Shown here: piece after piece, positions 14,801-28,580 of the stretch
Layout of the letters: every line of letters begins with the position of its first letter
Numbering within the stretch: the first letter of the stretch is position 1
NCBI RefSeq assembly: GCF_050003625.1
Contig: NW_027445852.1
Location: 620,001 to 684,000 of the forward strand
Source of the DNA: Haematobia irritans
Lineage: Eukaryota; Arthropoda; Insecta; Diptera; Muscidae
DNA length: 64,000 nt
Direction of reading: 5' to 3'
Position numbers and translations under genes: made by a program
The notes under the pieces: generated by a model
What the model was told of the DNA's origin: nothing
Seen by the model: only the letters and a program-made list of their open reading frames with translations
Databases searched by the model: none

Positions 14801-16330
14801 AAATTGAAATTTTTATATGAAAAACTTATTTTGGCCATAACTCCTTAAATATGCGTCCTAGAGCCAAAAGGACCTCAATTCGTGACCACCCCCAAAAAAT
14901 CCAAATTTCGACGAAAATCCTCAAAAAATTGAAATTTTTATATGAAAAACTTATTTTGGCCATAACTCCTTAAATATGCGTCCTAGAGCCAAAAGGACCT
15001 CAATTCGTGATCACTCCCACAAAATCAAAATTTTGATGACAATCCTCAAAAAATTGAAATTTTTATATGAACAACTTATTTTGGCCATAACTCCTTAAAT
15101 ATGCGTCCTAGAGCCAAAAGGACCTCAATTCGTGACCACCCCCAAAAAATCAAAATTTCGACGAAAATCCTCAAAAAAATGAAATTTTTATATGAAAAAC
15201 TTATTTTGGCCATAACTCCTTAAATATGCGTCCTAGAGCCAAAAGGACCTCAATTCGTGATCACTCCCAAAAAATCCAAATTTCGACGAAAATCCTCAAA
15301 AAATTGAAATTTTTATATGAAAAACTTATTTTGGCCATAACTCCTTAAATATGCTTCCTAGAGCCAAAAGGACCTCAATTCGTGACCATCCCCAAAAAAT
15401 CAAAATTTCGACGAAAATCCTCAAAAAATTGAAATTTTTATATGAAAAACTTATTTTGGCCATAACTCCTTAAATATGCTTCCTAGAGCCAAAAGGACCT
15501 CAATTCGTGATCACTCCCAAAAAATCAAAATTTTGATGAAAATCCTCAAAAAATTGAAATTTTTATATGAAAAACTTATTTTGGCCATAACTCCTTAAAT
15601 ATGCGTCCTAGAGCCAAAAGGACCTCAATTCGTGACCATCCCCAAAAAATCAAAATTTTGATGAAAATCCTCAAAAAATTGAAATTTTTATATGAAAAAC
15701 TTATTTTGGCCATAACTCCTTAAATATGCGTCCTAGAGCCAAAAGGACCTCAATTCGTGATCACTCCCAAAAAATCCAAATTTCGACGAAAATCCTCAAA
15801 AAATTGAAATTTTTATATGAAAAACTTATTTTGGCCATAACTCCTTAAATATGCGTCCTAGAGCCAAAAGGACCTCAATTCGTGATCACTCCCACAAAAT
15901 CAAAATTTTGATGAAAATCCTCAAAAAATTGAAATTTTTATATGAAAAACTTATTTTGGCCATAACTCCTTAAATATGCGTCCTAGAGCCAAAAGGACCT
16001 CAATTCGTGACCATCCCCAAAAAATCAAAATTTTGATGAAAATCCTCAAAAAATTGAAAATTTTATATGAAAAACTTATTTTGGCCATAACTCCTTAAAT
16101 ATGCGTCCTAGAGCCAAAAGGACCTCAATTCGTGACCACCCGCAAAAAATCCAAATTTCGACGAAAATCCTCAAAAAATTGAAATTTTTATATGAAAAAC
16201 TTATTTTGGCCATAACTCCTTAAATATGCTTCCTAGAGCCAAAAGGACCTCAATTCGTGATCACTCCCAAAAAATCAAAATTTTGATGAAAATCCTCAAA
16301 AAATTGAAATTTTTATATAAAAAACTTATT
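11830..16330 (+). repeat. Overlapping block duplications (offsets about 2749 and 2000 bp)
   Basis: The AGCGCC monomer followed by TTGAAATTTTATATG at 11863 recurs at 14612 (offset 2749, 22 monomers), and the following monomers match to about 12.5/15.3 kb. Within the same region, monomers from about 13.3 to 14.34 kb recur 2000 bp later (15.3-16.34 kb). Marks for this second match are CACAAAATC with GATGAAAATCC (13893/15893), CCCGC (14142/16142) and a TATAAAAAAC monomer (about 14318/16318). The two offsets imply more than one round of block duplication. Confidence 0.75.
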
Positions 16331-19300
16331 TTGGCCATAACTCCTTAAATATGCGTCCTAGAGCCAAAAGGACCTCAATTCGTGATCACTCCCAAAAAAT
16401 CAAAATTTTGATGAAAATCCTCAAAAAATTTAAATTTTTATATGAAAAACTTATTTTGGCCATAACTCCTTAAATATGCGTCCTAGAGCCAAAAGGACCT
16501 CAATTCGTGATCACTCCCAAAAAATCAAAATTTTGATGAAAATCCTCAGAAAATTTAAATTTTTATATGAAAAACTTATTTTGGCCATAACTCCTTAAAT
16601 ATGCGTCCTAGAGCCAAAAGGACCTCAATTCGTGATCACTCCCAAAAAATCAAAATTTTGATGAAAATCCTCAAAAAATTTAAATTTTTATATGAAAAAC
16701 TTATTTTGGCCATAACTCCTTAAATATGCGTCCGAGAGCCAAAATGACCTCAATTCGTGACCACCCCCAAAAAATCCAAATTTCGACGAAAATCCTCAAA
16801 AAATTGAAATTTTTATATGAAAAACTTATTTTGGCCATAACTCCTTAAATATGCTTCCTAGAGCCAAAAGGACCTCAATTCGTGACCATCCCCAAAAAAT
16901 CAAAATTTTGATGAAAATCCTCAAAAAATTGAAATTTTTATATGAAAAACTTATTTTGGCCATAACTCCTTAAATATGCGTCCTAGAGCCAAAAGGACCT
17001 CAATTCGTGACCACCCCCAAAAAATCAAAATTTCGACGAAAATCCTCAAAAAATTGAAATTTTTATATGAAAAACTTATTTTGGCCACAACTCCTTAAAT
17101 ATGCGTCCTAGAGCCAAAAGGACCTCAATTCGTGACCACCCCCAAAAAATCAAAATTTCGACGAAAATCCTCAAAAAAATGAAATTTTTATATGAAAAAC
17201 TTATTTTGGCCATAACTCCTTAAATATGCGTCCTAGAGCCAAAAGGACCTCAATTCGTGATCACTCCCAAAAAATCAAAATTTTGATGAAAATCCTCAAA
17301 AAATTGAAATTTTTATATAAAAAACTTATTTTGGCCATAACTCCTTAAATATGCGTCCTAGAGCCAAAAGGACCTCAATTCGTGACCATCCCCAAAAAAT
17401 CAAAATTTTGATGAAAATCCTCAAAAAATTTAAATTTTTATATGAAAAACTTATTTTGGCCATAACTCCTTAAATATGCGTCCTAGAGCCAAAAGGACCT
17501 CAATTCGTGACCATCCCCAAAAAATCAAAATTTTGATGAAAATCCTCAAAAAATTGAAATTTTTATATGAGAAACTTATTTTGGCCATAACTCCTTAAAT
17601 ATGCGTCCTAGCGCCAAAAGGACCTCAATTCGTGACCATCCCCAAAAAATCAAAATTTTGATGAAAATCCTCAAACAAATGAAATTTTTATATGAAAAAC
17701 TTATTTTGGCCATAACTCCTTAAATATGCGTCCTAGAGCCAAAAGGACCTCAATTCGTGACCACCCCCAAAAAATCAAAATTTCGACGAAAATCCTCAAA
17801 AAAATGAAATTTTTATATGAAAAACTTATTTTGCCCATAACTCCTTAAATATGCGTCCTAGAGCCAAAAGGACCTCAATTCGTGATCACTCCCAAAAAAT
17901 CAAAATTTTGATGAAAATCCTCAGAAAATTGAAATTTTTATATGATAAACTTATTGTGGCCATAACTCCTTAAATATGCGTCCTAGAGCCAAAAGGACCT
18001 CAATTCGTGATCACTCCCTCAAAATCAAAATTTTGATGACAATCCTCAAAAAATTGAAATTTTTATATGAAAAACTTATTTTGGCCATAACTCCTTAAAT
18101 ATGCGTCCTAGAGCCAAAAGGACCTCAATTCGTGACAACCCCCAAAAAATCCAAATTTCGACGAACATCCTCAAAAAAATGAAATTTTTATATGAAAAAC
18201 TTATTTTGGCCATAACTCCTTAAATATGCGTCCTAGAGCCAAAAGGACCTCAATTCGTGATATCTCCCAAAAAATCCAAATTTCGACGAAAATCCTCAAA
18301 AAATTGAAATTTTTATATGAAAAACTTATTTTGGCCATAACTCCTTAAATATGCGTCCTAGAGCCAAAAGGACCTCAATTCGTGATCACTCCCACAAAAT
18401 CAAAATTTTGATGAAAATCCTCAAAAAATTGAAATTTTTATATGAAAAACTTATTTTGGCCATAACTCCTTAATATGCGTCCTAGAGCCAAAAGGACCTC
18501 AATTCGTGACCACCCCCTAAAAATCAAAATTTTGATGAAAATCCTCAAAAAATTGAAATTTTTATATGAAAAACTTATTTTGGCCATAACTCCTTAAATA
18601 TGCGTCCTAGAGCCAAAAGGACCTCAATTCGTGATCACTCCCAAAAAATCAAAATTTTGATGAAAATCCTCAAAAAATTGAAATTTTTATATAAAAAACT
18701 TATTTTGGCCATAACTCCTTAAATATGCGTCCTAGAGCCAAAAGGACCTCAATTCGTGACCATCCCCAAAAAATCAAAATTTCGACGAAAATCCTCAAAA
18801 AAATGAAATTTTTATATGAAAAACTTATTTTGCCCATAACTCCTTAAATATGCGTCCTAGAGCCAAAAGGACCTCAATTCGTGATCACTCCCAAAAAATC
18901 AAAATTTTGATGAAAATCCTCAGAAAATTGAAATTTTTATATGAAAAACTTATTGTGGCCATAACTCCTTAAATATGCGTCCTAGAGCCAAAAGGACCTC
19001 AATTCGTGACCACCCCCAAAAAATCCAAATTTCGACGAAAATCCTCAAAAAATTGAAATTTTTATATGAAAAACTTATTTTGGCCATAACTCCTTAAATA
19101 TGCGTCCTAGAGCCAAAAGGACCTCAATTCGTGACCATCCCCAAAAAATCAAAATTTTGATGAAAATCCTCAAAAAATTGAAATTTTTATATGAAAAACT
19201 TATTTTGGCCATAACTCCTTAAATATGCTTCCTAGAGCCAAAAGGACCTCAATTCGTGACCACCCCCAAAAAATCAAAATTTCGACGAAAATCCTCAAAA

Positions 19301-22079
19301 AAATGAAATTTTTATATGAAAAACTTATTTTGGCCATAACTCCTTAAATATGCGTCCTAGAGCCAAAAGGACCTCAATTCGTGATCACTCCCACAAAATC
19401 AAAATTTTGATGACAATCCTCAAAAAAATGAAATTTTTATATGAAAAACTTATTTTGGCCATAACTCCTTAAATATGCGTCCTAGAGCCAAAAGGACCTC
19501 AATTCGTGACCACCCCCAAAAAATCCAAATTTCGACGAAAATCCTCAAAAAATTGAAATTTTTATATGAAAAACTTATTTTGGCCATAACTCCTTAAATA
19601 TGCGTCCTAGAGCCAAAAGGACCTCAATTCGTGATCACTCCCACAAAATCAAAATTTTGATGACAATCCTCAAAAAATTGAAATTTTTATATGAAAAACT
19701 TATTTTGGCCATAACTCCTTAAATATGCGTCCTAGAGCCAAAAGGACCTCAATTCGTGACCACCCCCAAAAAATCCAAATTTCGACGAAAATCCTCAAAA
19801 AATTGAAATTTGTATATGAAAAACTTATTTTGGCCATAACTCCTTAAATATGCGTCCTAGAGCCAAAAGGACCTCAATTCGTGACCACCCCCTAAAAATC
19901 CAAATTTCGACGAAAATCCTCAAAAAATTGAAATTTTTATATGAAAAACTTATTTTGGCCATAACTCCTTAAATATGCGTCCTAGAGCCAAAAGGACCTC
20001 AATTCGTGACCACCCCCAAAAAATCAAAATTTCGACGAAAATCCTCAAAAAAATGAAATTTTTATATGAAAAACTTATTTTGGCCACAACTCCTTAAATA
20101 TGCGTCCTAGAGCCAAAAGGACCTCAATTCGTGACCACCCCCAAAAAATCCAAATTTCGACGAAAATCCTCAAAAAATTGAAATTTTTATATGAAAAACT
20201 TATTTTGGCCATAACTCCTTAAATATGCGTCCTAGAGCCAAAAGGACCTCAATTCGTGATCACTCCCAAAAAATCAAAATTTTGATGAAAATCCTCAAAA
20301 AATTGAAATTTTTATATGAAAAACTTATTTTGGCCATAACTCCTTAAATATGCGTCCTAGAGCCAAAAGGACCTCAATTCGTGACCACCCCCAAAAAATC
20401 AAAATTTCGACGAAAATCCTCAAAAAAATGAAATTTTTATATGAAAAACTTATTTTGGCCATAACTCCTTAAATATGCGTCCTAGAGCCAAAAGGACCTC
20501 AATTCGTGATCACTCCCAAAAAATACAAATTTCGACGAAAATCCTCAAAAAATTGAAATTTTTATATGAAAAACTTATTTTGGCCATAACTCCTTAAATA
20601 TGCGTCCTAGAGCCAAAAGGACCTCAATTCGTGATCACTCCCACAAAATCAAAATTTTGATGAAAATCCTCAAAAAATTGAAATTTTTATATGAAAAACT
20701 TATTTTGGCCATAACTCCTTAATATGCGTCCTAGAGCCAAAAGGACCTCAATTCGTGACCACCCCCTAAAAATCAAAATTTTGATGAAAATCCTCAAAAA
20801 ATTGAAATTTTTATATGAAAAACTTATTTTGGCCATAACTCCTTAATATGCGTCCTAGAGCCAAAAGGACCTCAATTCGTGACCACCCCCAAAAAATCCA
20901 AATTTCGACGAAAATCCTCAAAAAATTGAAATTTTTATATGAAAAACTTATTTTGGCCATAACTCCTTAAATATGCGTCCTAGAGCCAAAAGGACCTCAA
21001 TTCGTGACCATCCCCAAAAAATCAAAATTTTGATGAAAATCCTCAAAAAATTGAAATTTTTATATGAAAAACTTATTTTGGCCATAACTCCTTAAATATG
21101 CTTCCTAGAGCCAAAAGGACCTCAATTCGTGACCACCCCCAAAAAATCAAAATTTCGACGAAAATCCTCAAAAAAATGAAATTTTTATATGAAAAACTTA
21201 TTTTGGCCATAACTCCTTAAATATGCGTCCTAGAGCCAAAAGGACCTCAATTCGTGATCACTCCCACAAAATCAAAATTTTGATGACAATCCTCAAAAAA
21301 ATGAAATTTTTATATGAAAAACTTATTTTGGCCATAACTCCTTAAATATGCGTCCTAGAGCCAAAAGGACCTCAATTCGTGACCACCCCCAAAAAATCCA
21401 AATTTCGACGAAAATCCTCAAAAAATTGAAATTTTTATATGAAAAACTTATTTTGGCCATAACTCCTTAAATATGCGTCCTAGAGCCAAAAGGACCTCAA
21501 TTCGTGATCACTCCCACAAAATCAAAATTTTGATGACAATCCTCAAAAAATTGAAATTTTTATATGAAAAACTTATTTTGGCCATAACTCCTTAAATATG
21601 CGTCCTAGAGCCAAAAGGACCTCAATTCGTGACCACCCCCAAAAAATCCAAATTTCGACGAAAATCCTCAAAAAATTGAAATTTTTATATGAAAAACTTA
21701 TTTTGGCCATAACTCCTTAAATATGCGTCCTAGAGCCAAAAGGACCTCAATTCGTGACCACCCCCTAAAAATCCAAATTTCGACGAAAATCCTCAAAAAA
21801 TTGAAATTTTTATATGAAAAACTTATTTTGGGCCATAACTCCTTAAATATGCGTCCTAGAGCCAAAAGGACCTCAATTCGTGACCACCCCCTAAAAATCC
21901 AAATTTCGACGAAAATCCTCAAAAAATTGAAATTTTTATATGAAAAACTTATTTTGGCCATAACTCCTTAAATATGCGTCCTAGAGCCAAAAGGACCTCA
22001 ATTCGTGACCACCCCCAAAAAATCAAAATTTCGACGAAAATCCTCAAAAAAATGAAATTTTTATATGAAAAACTTATTT

Positions 22080-25000
22080 TGGCCACAACTCCTTAAATAT
22101 GCGTCCTAGAGCCAAAAGGACCTCAATTCGTGACCACCCCCAAAAAATCCAAATTTCGACGAAAATCCTCAAAAAATTGAAATTTTTATATGAAAAACTT
22201 ATTTTGGCCATAACTCCTTAAATATGCGTCCTAGAGCCAAAAGGACCTCAATTCGTGATCACTCCCAAAAAATCAAAATTTTGATGAAAATCCTCAAAAA
22301 ATTGAAATTTTTATATGAAAAACTTATTTTGGCCATAACTCCTTAAATATGCGTCCTAGAGCCAAAAGGACCTCAATTCGTGATCACTCCCAAAAAATCA
22401 AAATTTTGATGAAAATCCTCAAAAAATTGAAATTTTTATATGAAAAACTTATTTTGGCCATAACTCCTTAAATATGCGTCCTAGAGCCAAAAGGACCTCA
22501 ATTCGTGACCACCCCCAAAAAATCAAAATTTTGATGAAAATCCTCAAAAAATTTAAATTTTTATATGAAAAACTTATTTTGGGCCATAACTCCTTAAATA
22601 TGCTTCCTAGAGCCAAAAGGACCTCAATTCGTGACCACCCCCAAAAAATCAAAATTTCGACGAAAATCCTCAAAAAAATGAAATTTTTATATGAAAAACT
22701 TATTTTGGCCATAACTCCTTAAATATGCGTCCTAGAGCCAAAAGGACCTCAATTCGTGATCACTCCCACAAAATCAAAATTTTGATGACAATCCTCAAAA
22801 AAATGAAATTTTTATATGAAAAACTTATTTTGGCCATAACTCCTTAAATATGCGTCCTAGAGCCAAAAGGACCTCAATTCGTGACCACCCCCAAAAAATC
22901 CAAATTTCGACGAAAATCCTCAAAAAATTGAAATTTTTATATGAAAAACTTATTTTGGCCATAACTCCTTAAATATGCGTCCTAGAGCCAAAAGGACCTC
23001 AATTCGTGATCACTCCCACAAAATCAAAATTTCGACGAAAATCCTCAAAAAAATGAAATTTTTATATGAAAAACTTATTTTGGCCATAACTCCTTAAATA
23101 TGCGTCCTAGAGCCAAAAGGACCTCAATTCGTGATCACTCCCACAAAATCAAAATTTTGATGACAATCCTCAAAAAATTGAAATTTTTATATGAAAAACT
23201 TATTTTGGCCATAACTCCTTAAATATGCGTCCTAGAGCCAAAAGGACCTCAATTCGTGATCACTCCCAAAAAATCAAAATTTTGATGAAAATCCTCAAAA
23301 AATTGAAATTTTTATATGAAAAACTTATTTTGGCCATAACTCCTTAAATATGCGTCCTAGAGCCAAAAGGACCTCAATTCGTGATCACTCCCAAAAAATC
23401 AAAATTTCGACGAAAATCCTCAAAAAAATGAAATTTTTATATGAAAAACTTATTTTGCCCATAACTCCTTAAATATGCGTCCTAGAGCCAAAAGGACCTC
23501 AATTCGTGATCACTCCCAAAAAATCAAAATTTTGATGAAAATCCTCAGAAAATTGAAATTTTTATATGAAAAACTTATTTTGGCCATAACTCCTTAAATA
23601 TGCGTCCTAGAGCCAAAAGGACCTCAATTCGTGACCACCCGCAAAAAATCCAAATTTCGACGAAAATCCTCAAAAAAATTGAAATTTTTATATGAAAAAC
23701 TTATTTTGGCCATAACTCCTTAAATATGCGTCCTAGAGCCAAAAGGACCTCAATTCGTGATCACTCCCACAAAATCAAAATTTTGATGACAATCCTCAAA
23801 AAAATGAAATTTTTATATGAAAAACTTATTTTGGCCATAACTCCTTAAATATGCGTCCTAGAGCCAAAAGGACCTCAATTCGTGACCACCCCCAAAAAAT
23901 CCAAATTTCGACGAAAATCCTCAAAAAATTGAAATTTTTATATGAAAAACTTATTTTGGCCATAACTCCTTAAATATGCGCCCTAGAGCCAAAAGGACCT
24001 CAATTCGTGATCACTCCCACAAAATCAAAATTTTGATGAAAATCCTCAAAAAATTTAAATTTTTATATGAAAAACTTATTTTGGCCATAACTCCTTAAAT
24101 ATGCGTCCTAGAGCCAAAAGGACCTCAATTCGTGACCACCCCCAAAAAATCCAAATTTCGACGAAAATCCTCAAAAAATTGAAATTTTTATATGAAAAAC
24201 TTATTTTGGCCATAACTCCTTAAATATGCGTCCTAGAGCCAAAAGGACCTCAATTCGTGATCACTCCCAAAAAATCCAAATTTCGACGAAAATCCTCAAA
24301 AAATTGAAATTTTTATATGAAAAACTTATTTTGGCCATAACTCCTTAAATATGCGTCCTAGAGCCAAAAGGACCTCAATTCGTGATCACTCCCAAAAAAT
24401 CAAAATTTTGATGAAAATCCTCAGAAAATTGAAATTTTTATATGAAAAATTTATTTTGGCCATAACTCCTTAAATATGCGTCCTAGAGCCAAAATGACCT
24501 CAATTCGTGACCACCCCCAAAAAATCCAAATTTCGACGAAAATCCTCAAAAAATTGAAATTTTTATATGAAAAACTTATTTTGGCCACAACTCCTTAAAT
24601 ATGCGTCCTAGAGCCAAAAGGACCTCAATTCGTGACCACCCCCAAAAAATCCAAATTTCGACGAAAATCCTCAAAAAAATGAAATTTTTATATGAAAAAC
24701 TTATTTTGGCCATAACTCCTTAAATATGCGTCCTAGAGCCAAAAGGACCTCAATTCGTGATCACTCCCAAAAAATCAAAATTTTGATGAAAATCCTCAAA
24801 AAATTGAAATTTTTATATAAAAAACTTATTTTGGCCATAACTCCTTAAATATGCGTCCTAGAGCCAAAAGGACCTCAATTCGTGACCACCCCCAAAAAAT
24901 CCAAATTTCGACGAACATCCTCAAAAAAATGAAATTTTTATATGAAAAACTTATTTTGGCCATAACTCCTTAAATATGCGTCCTAGAGCCAAAAGGACCT

Positions 25001-25205
25001 CAATTCGTGATCACTCCCAAAAAATCAAAATTTTGATGAAAATCCTCAAAAAATTGAAATTTTATATGAAAAACTTATTTTGGCCATAACTCCTTAAATA
25101 TGCGTCCTAGAGCCAAAAGGACCTCAATTCGTGACCACCCCCAAAAAATCAAAATTTCGACGAAAATCCTCAAAAAAATGAAATTTTTATATGAAAAACT
25201 TATTT
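22080..25205 (+). repeat. About 3.1-kb higher-order repeat, copy 1
   Basis: A 25-monomer block that is repeated directly next to itself. It starts at the GGCCACAACT monomer (about 22083) and ends just before the matching GGCCACAACT at about 25208. Marks shared with copy 2 are the TTTGGGCC junction near 22578, the TTTTGCCCATAACT monomer near 23455, the CCCGC monomer with seven-A run TTG near 23640, the CCAAAATGACC monomer near 24487, GACGAACATCC near 24911 and a shortened TTGAAATTTTATATG near 25055. Confidence 0.85.
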
Positions 25206-28200
25206 TGGCCACAACTCCTTAAATATGCGTCCTAGAGCCAAAAGGACCTCAATTCGTGACCACCCCCAAAAAATCCAAATTTCGACGAAAATCCTCAAAA
25301 AATTGAAATTTTTATATGAAAAACTTATTTTGGCCATAACTCCTTAAATATGCGTCCTAGAGCCAAAAGGACCTCAATTCGTGATCACTCCCAAAAAATC
25401 AAAATTTTGATGAAAATCCTCAAAAAATTGAAATTTTTATATGAAAAACTTATTTTGGCCATAACTCCTTAAATATGCGTCCTAGAGCCAAAAGGACCTC
25501 AATTCGTGATCACTCCCAAAAAATCAAAATTTTGATGAAAATCCTCAAAAAATTGAAATTTTTATATGAAAAACTTATTTTGGCCATAACTCCTTAAATA
25601 TGCGTCCTAGAGCCAAAAGGACCTCAATTCGTGACCACCCCCAAAAAATCAAAATTTTGATGAAAATCCTCAAAAAATTTAAATTTTTTTATGAAAAACT
25701 TATTTTGGGCCATAACTCCTTAAATATGCTTCCTAGAGCCAAAAGGACCTCAATTCGTGACCACCCCCAAAAAATCAAAATTTCGACGAAAATCCTCAAA
25801 AAAATGAAATTTTTATATGAAAAACTTATTTTGGCCATAACTCCTTAAATATGCGTCCTAGAGCCAAAAGGACCTCAATTCGTGATCACTCCCACAAAAT
25901 CAAAATTTTGATGACAATCCTCAAAAAAATGAAATTTTTATATGAAAAACTTATTTTGGCCATAACTCCTTAAATATGCGTCCTAGAGCCAAAAGGACCT
26001 CAATTCGTGACCACCCCCAAAAAATCCAAATTTCGACGAAAATCCTCAAAAAATTGAAATTTTTATATGAAAAACTTATTTTGGCCATAACTCCTTAAAT
26101 ATGCGTCCTAGAGCCAAAAGGACCTCAATTCGTGATCACTCCCACAAAATCAAAATTTCGACGAAAATCCTCAAAAAATTGAAATTTTTATATGAAAAAC
26201 TTATTTTGGCCATAACTCCTTAAATATGCTTCCTAGAGCCAAAAGGACCTCAATTCGTGACCACCCGCAAAAAATCCAAATTTCGACGAAAATCCTCAAA
26301 AAAATGAAATTTTTATATGAAAAACTTATTTTGGCCATAACTCCTTAAATATGCGTCCTAGAGCCAAAAGGACCTCAATTCGTGATCACTCCCACAAAAT
26401 CAAAATTTTGATGACAATCCTCAAAAAATTGAAATTTTTATATGAAAAACTTATTTTGGCCATAACTCCTTAAATATGCGTCCTAGAGCCAAAAGGACCT
26501 CAATTCGTGATCACTCCCACAAAATCAAAATTTTGATGACAATCCTCAAAAAATTGAAATTTTTATATGAAAAACTTATTTTGGCCATAACTCCTTAAAT
26601 ATGCGTCCTAGAGCCAAAAGGACCTCAATTCGTGATCACTCCCAAAAAATCAAAATTTTGATGAAAATCCTCAAAAAATTGAAATTTTTATATGAAAAAC
26701 TTATTTTGGCCATAACTCCTTAAATATGCGTCCTAGAGCCAAAAGGACCTCAATTCGTGATCACTCCCAAAAAATCAAAATTTCGACGAAAATCCTCAAA
26801 AAAATGAAATTTTTATATGAAAAACTTATTTTGCCCATAACTCCTTAAATATGCGTCCTAGAGCCAAAAGGACCTCAATTCGTGATCACTCCCAAAAAAT
26901 CAAAATTTTGATGAAAATCCTCAGAAAATTGAAATTTTTATATGAAAAACTTATTTTGGCCATAACTCCTTAAATATGCGTCCTAGAGCCAAAAGGACCT
27001 CAATTCGTGACCACCCGCAAAAAATCCAAATTTCGGCGAAAATCCTCAAAAAAATTGAAATTTTTATATGAAAAACTTATTTTGGCCATAACTCCTTAAA
27101 TATGCGTCCTAGAGCCAAAAGGACCTCAATTCGTGATCACTCCCACAAAATCAAAATTTTGATGACAATCCTCAAAAAAATGAAATTTTTATATGAAAAA
27201 CTTATTTTGGCCATAACTCCTTAAATATGCGTCCTAGAGCCAAAAGGACCTCAATTCGTGACCACCCCCAAAAAATCCAAATTTCGACGAAAATCCTCAA
27301 AAAATTGAAATTTTTATATGAAAAACTTATTTTGGCCATAACTCCTTAAATATGCGTCCTAGAGCCAAAAGGACCTCAATTCGTGATCACTCCCACAAAA
27401 TCAAAATTTTGATGAAAATCCTCAAAAAATTTAAATTTTTATATGAAAAACTTATTTTGGCCATAACTCCTTAAATATGCGTCCTAGAGCCAAAAGGACC
27501 TCAATTCGTGACCACCCCCAAAAAATCCAAATTTCGACGAAAATCCTCAAAAAATTGAAATTTTTATATGAAAAACTTATTTTGGCCATAACTCCTTAAA
27601 TATGCGTCCTAGAGCCAAAAGGACCTCAATTCGTGATCATTCCCAAAAAATCCAAATTTCGACGAAAATCCTCAAAAAATTGAAATTTTTATATGAAAAA
27701 CTTATTTTGGCCATAACTCCTTAAATATGCGTCCTAGAGCCAAAAGGACCTCAATTCGTGATCACTCCCAAAAAATCAAAATTTTGATGAAAATCCTCAG
27801 AAAATTGAAATTTTTATATGAAAAACTTATTTTGGCCATAACTCCTTAAATATGCGTCCTAGAGCCAAAATGACCTCAATTCGTGACCACCCCCAAAAAA
27901 TCCAAATTTCGACGAAAATCCTCAAAAAATTGAAATTTTTATATGAAAAACTTATTTTGGCCACAACTCCTTAAATATGCGTCCTAGAGCCAAAAGGACC
28001 TCAATTCGTGACCACCCCCAAAAAATCCAAATTTCGACGAAAATCCTCAAAAAAATGAAATTTTTATATGAAAAACTTATTTTGGCCATAACTCCTTAAA
28101 TATGCGTCCTAGAGCCAAAAGGACCTCAATTCGTGATCACTCCCAAAAAATCAAAATTTTGATGAAAATCCTCAAAAAATTGAAATTTTTATATAAAAAA

Positions 28201-28580
28201 CTTATTTTGGCCATAACTCCTTAAATATGCGTCCTAGAGCCAAAAGGACCTCAATTCGTGACCACCCCCAAAAAATCCAAATTTCGACGAACATCCTCAA
28301 AAAAATGAAATTTTTATATGAAAAACTTATTTTGGCCATAACTCCTTAAATATGCGTCCTAGAGCCAAAAGGACCTCAATTCGTGATCACTCCCAAAAAA
28401 TCAAAATTTTGATGAAAATCCTCAAAAAATTGAAATTTTATATGAAAAACTTATTTTGGCCATAACTCCTTAAATATGCGTCCTAGAGCCAAAAGGACCT
28501 CAATTCGTGACCACCCCCAAAAAATCAAAATTTCGACGAAAATCCTCAAAAAAATGAAATTTTTATATGAAAAACTTATT
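25206..28580 (+). repeat. About 3.4-kb higher-order repeat, copy 2
   Basis: Tandem second copy of 22080-25205. The offset is 3126 bp in the first third and about 3376 bp later, because two extra monomers lie at roughly 26220-26590. Single-base differences from copy 1 are visible, such as AAATTTTTTTATG near 25680 and TTTCGGCG near 27030. It ends after the CAAAATTTCGACG monomer at about 28510-28575. Confidence 0.85.
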
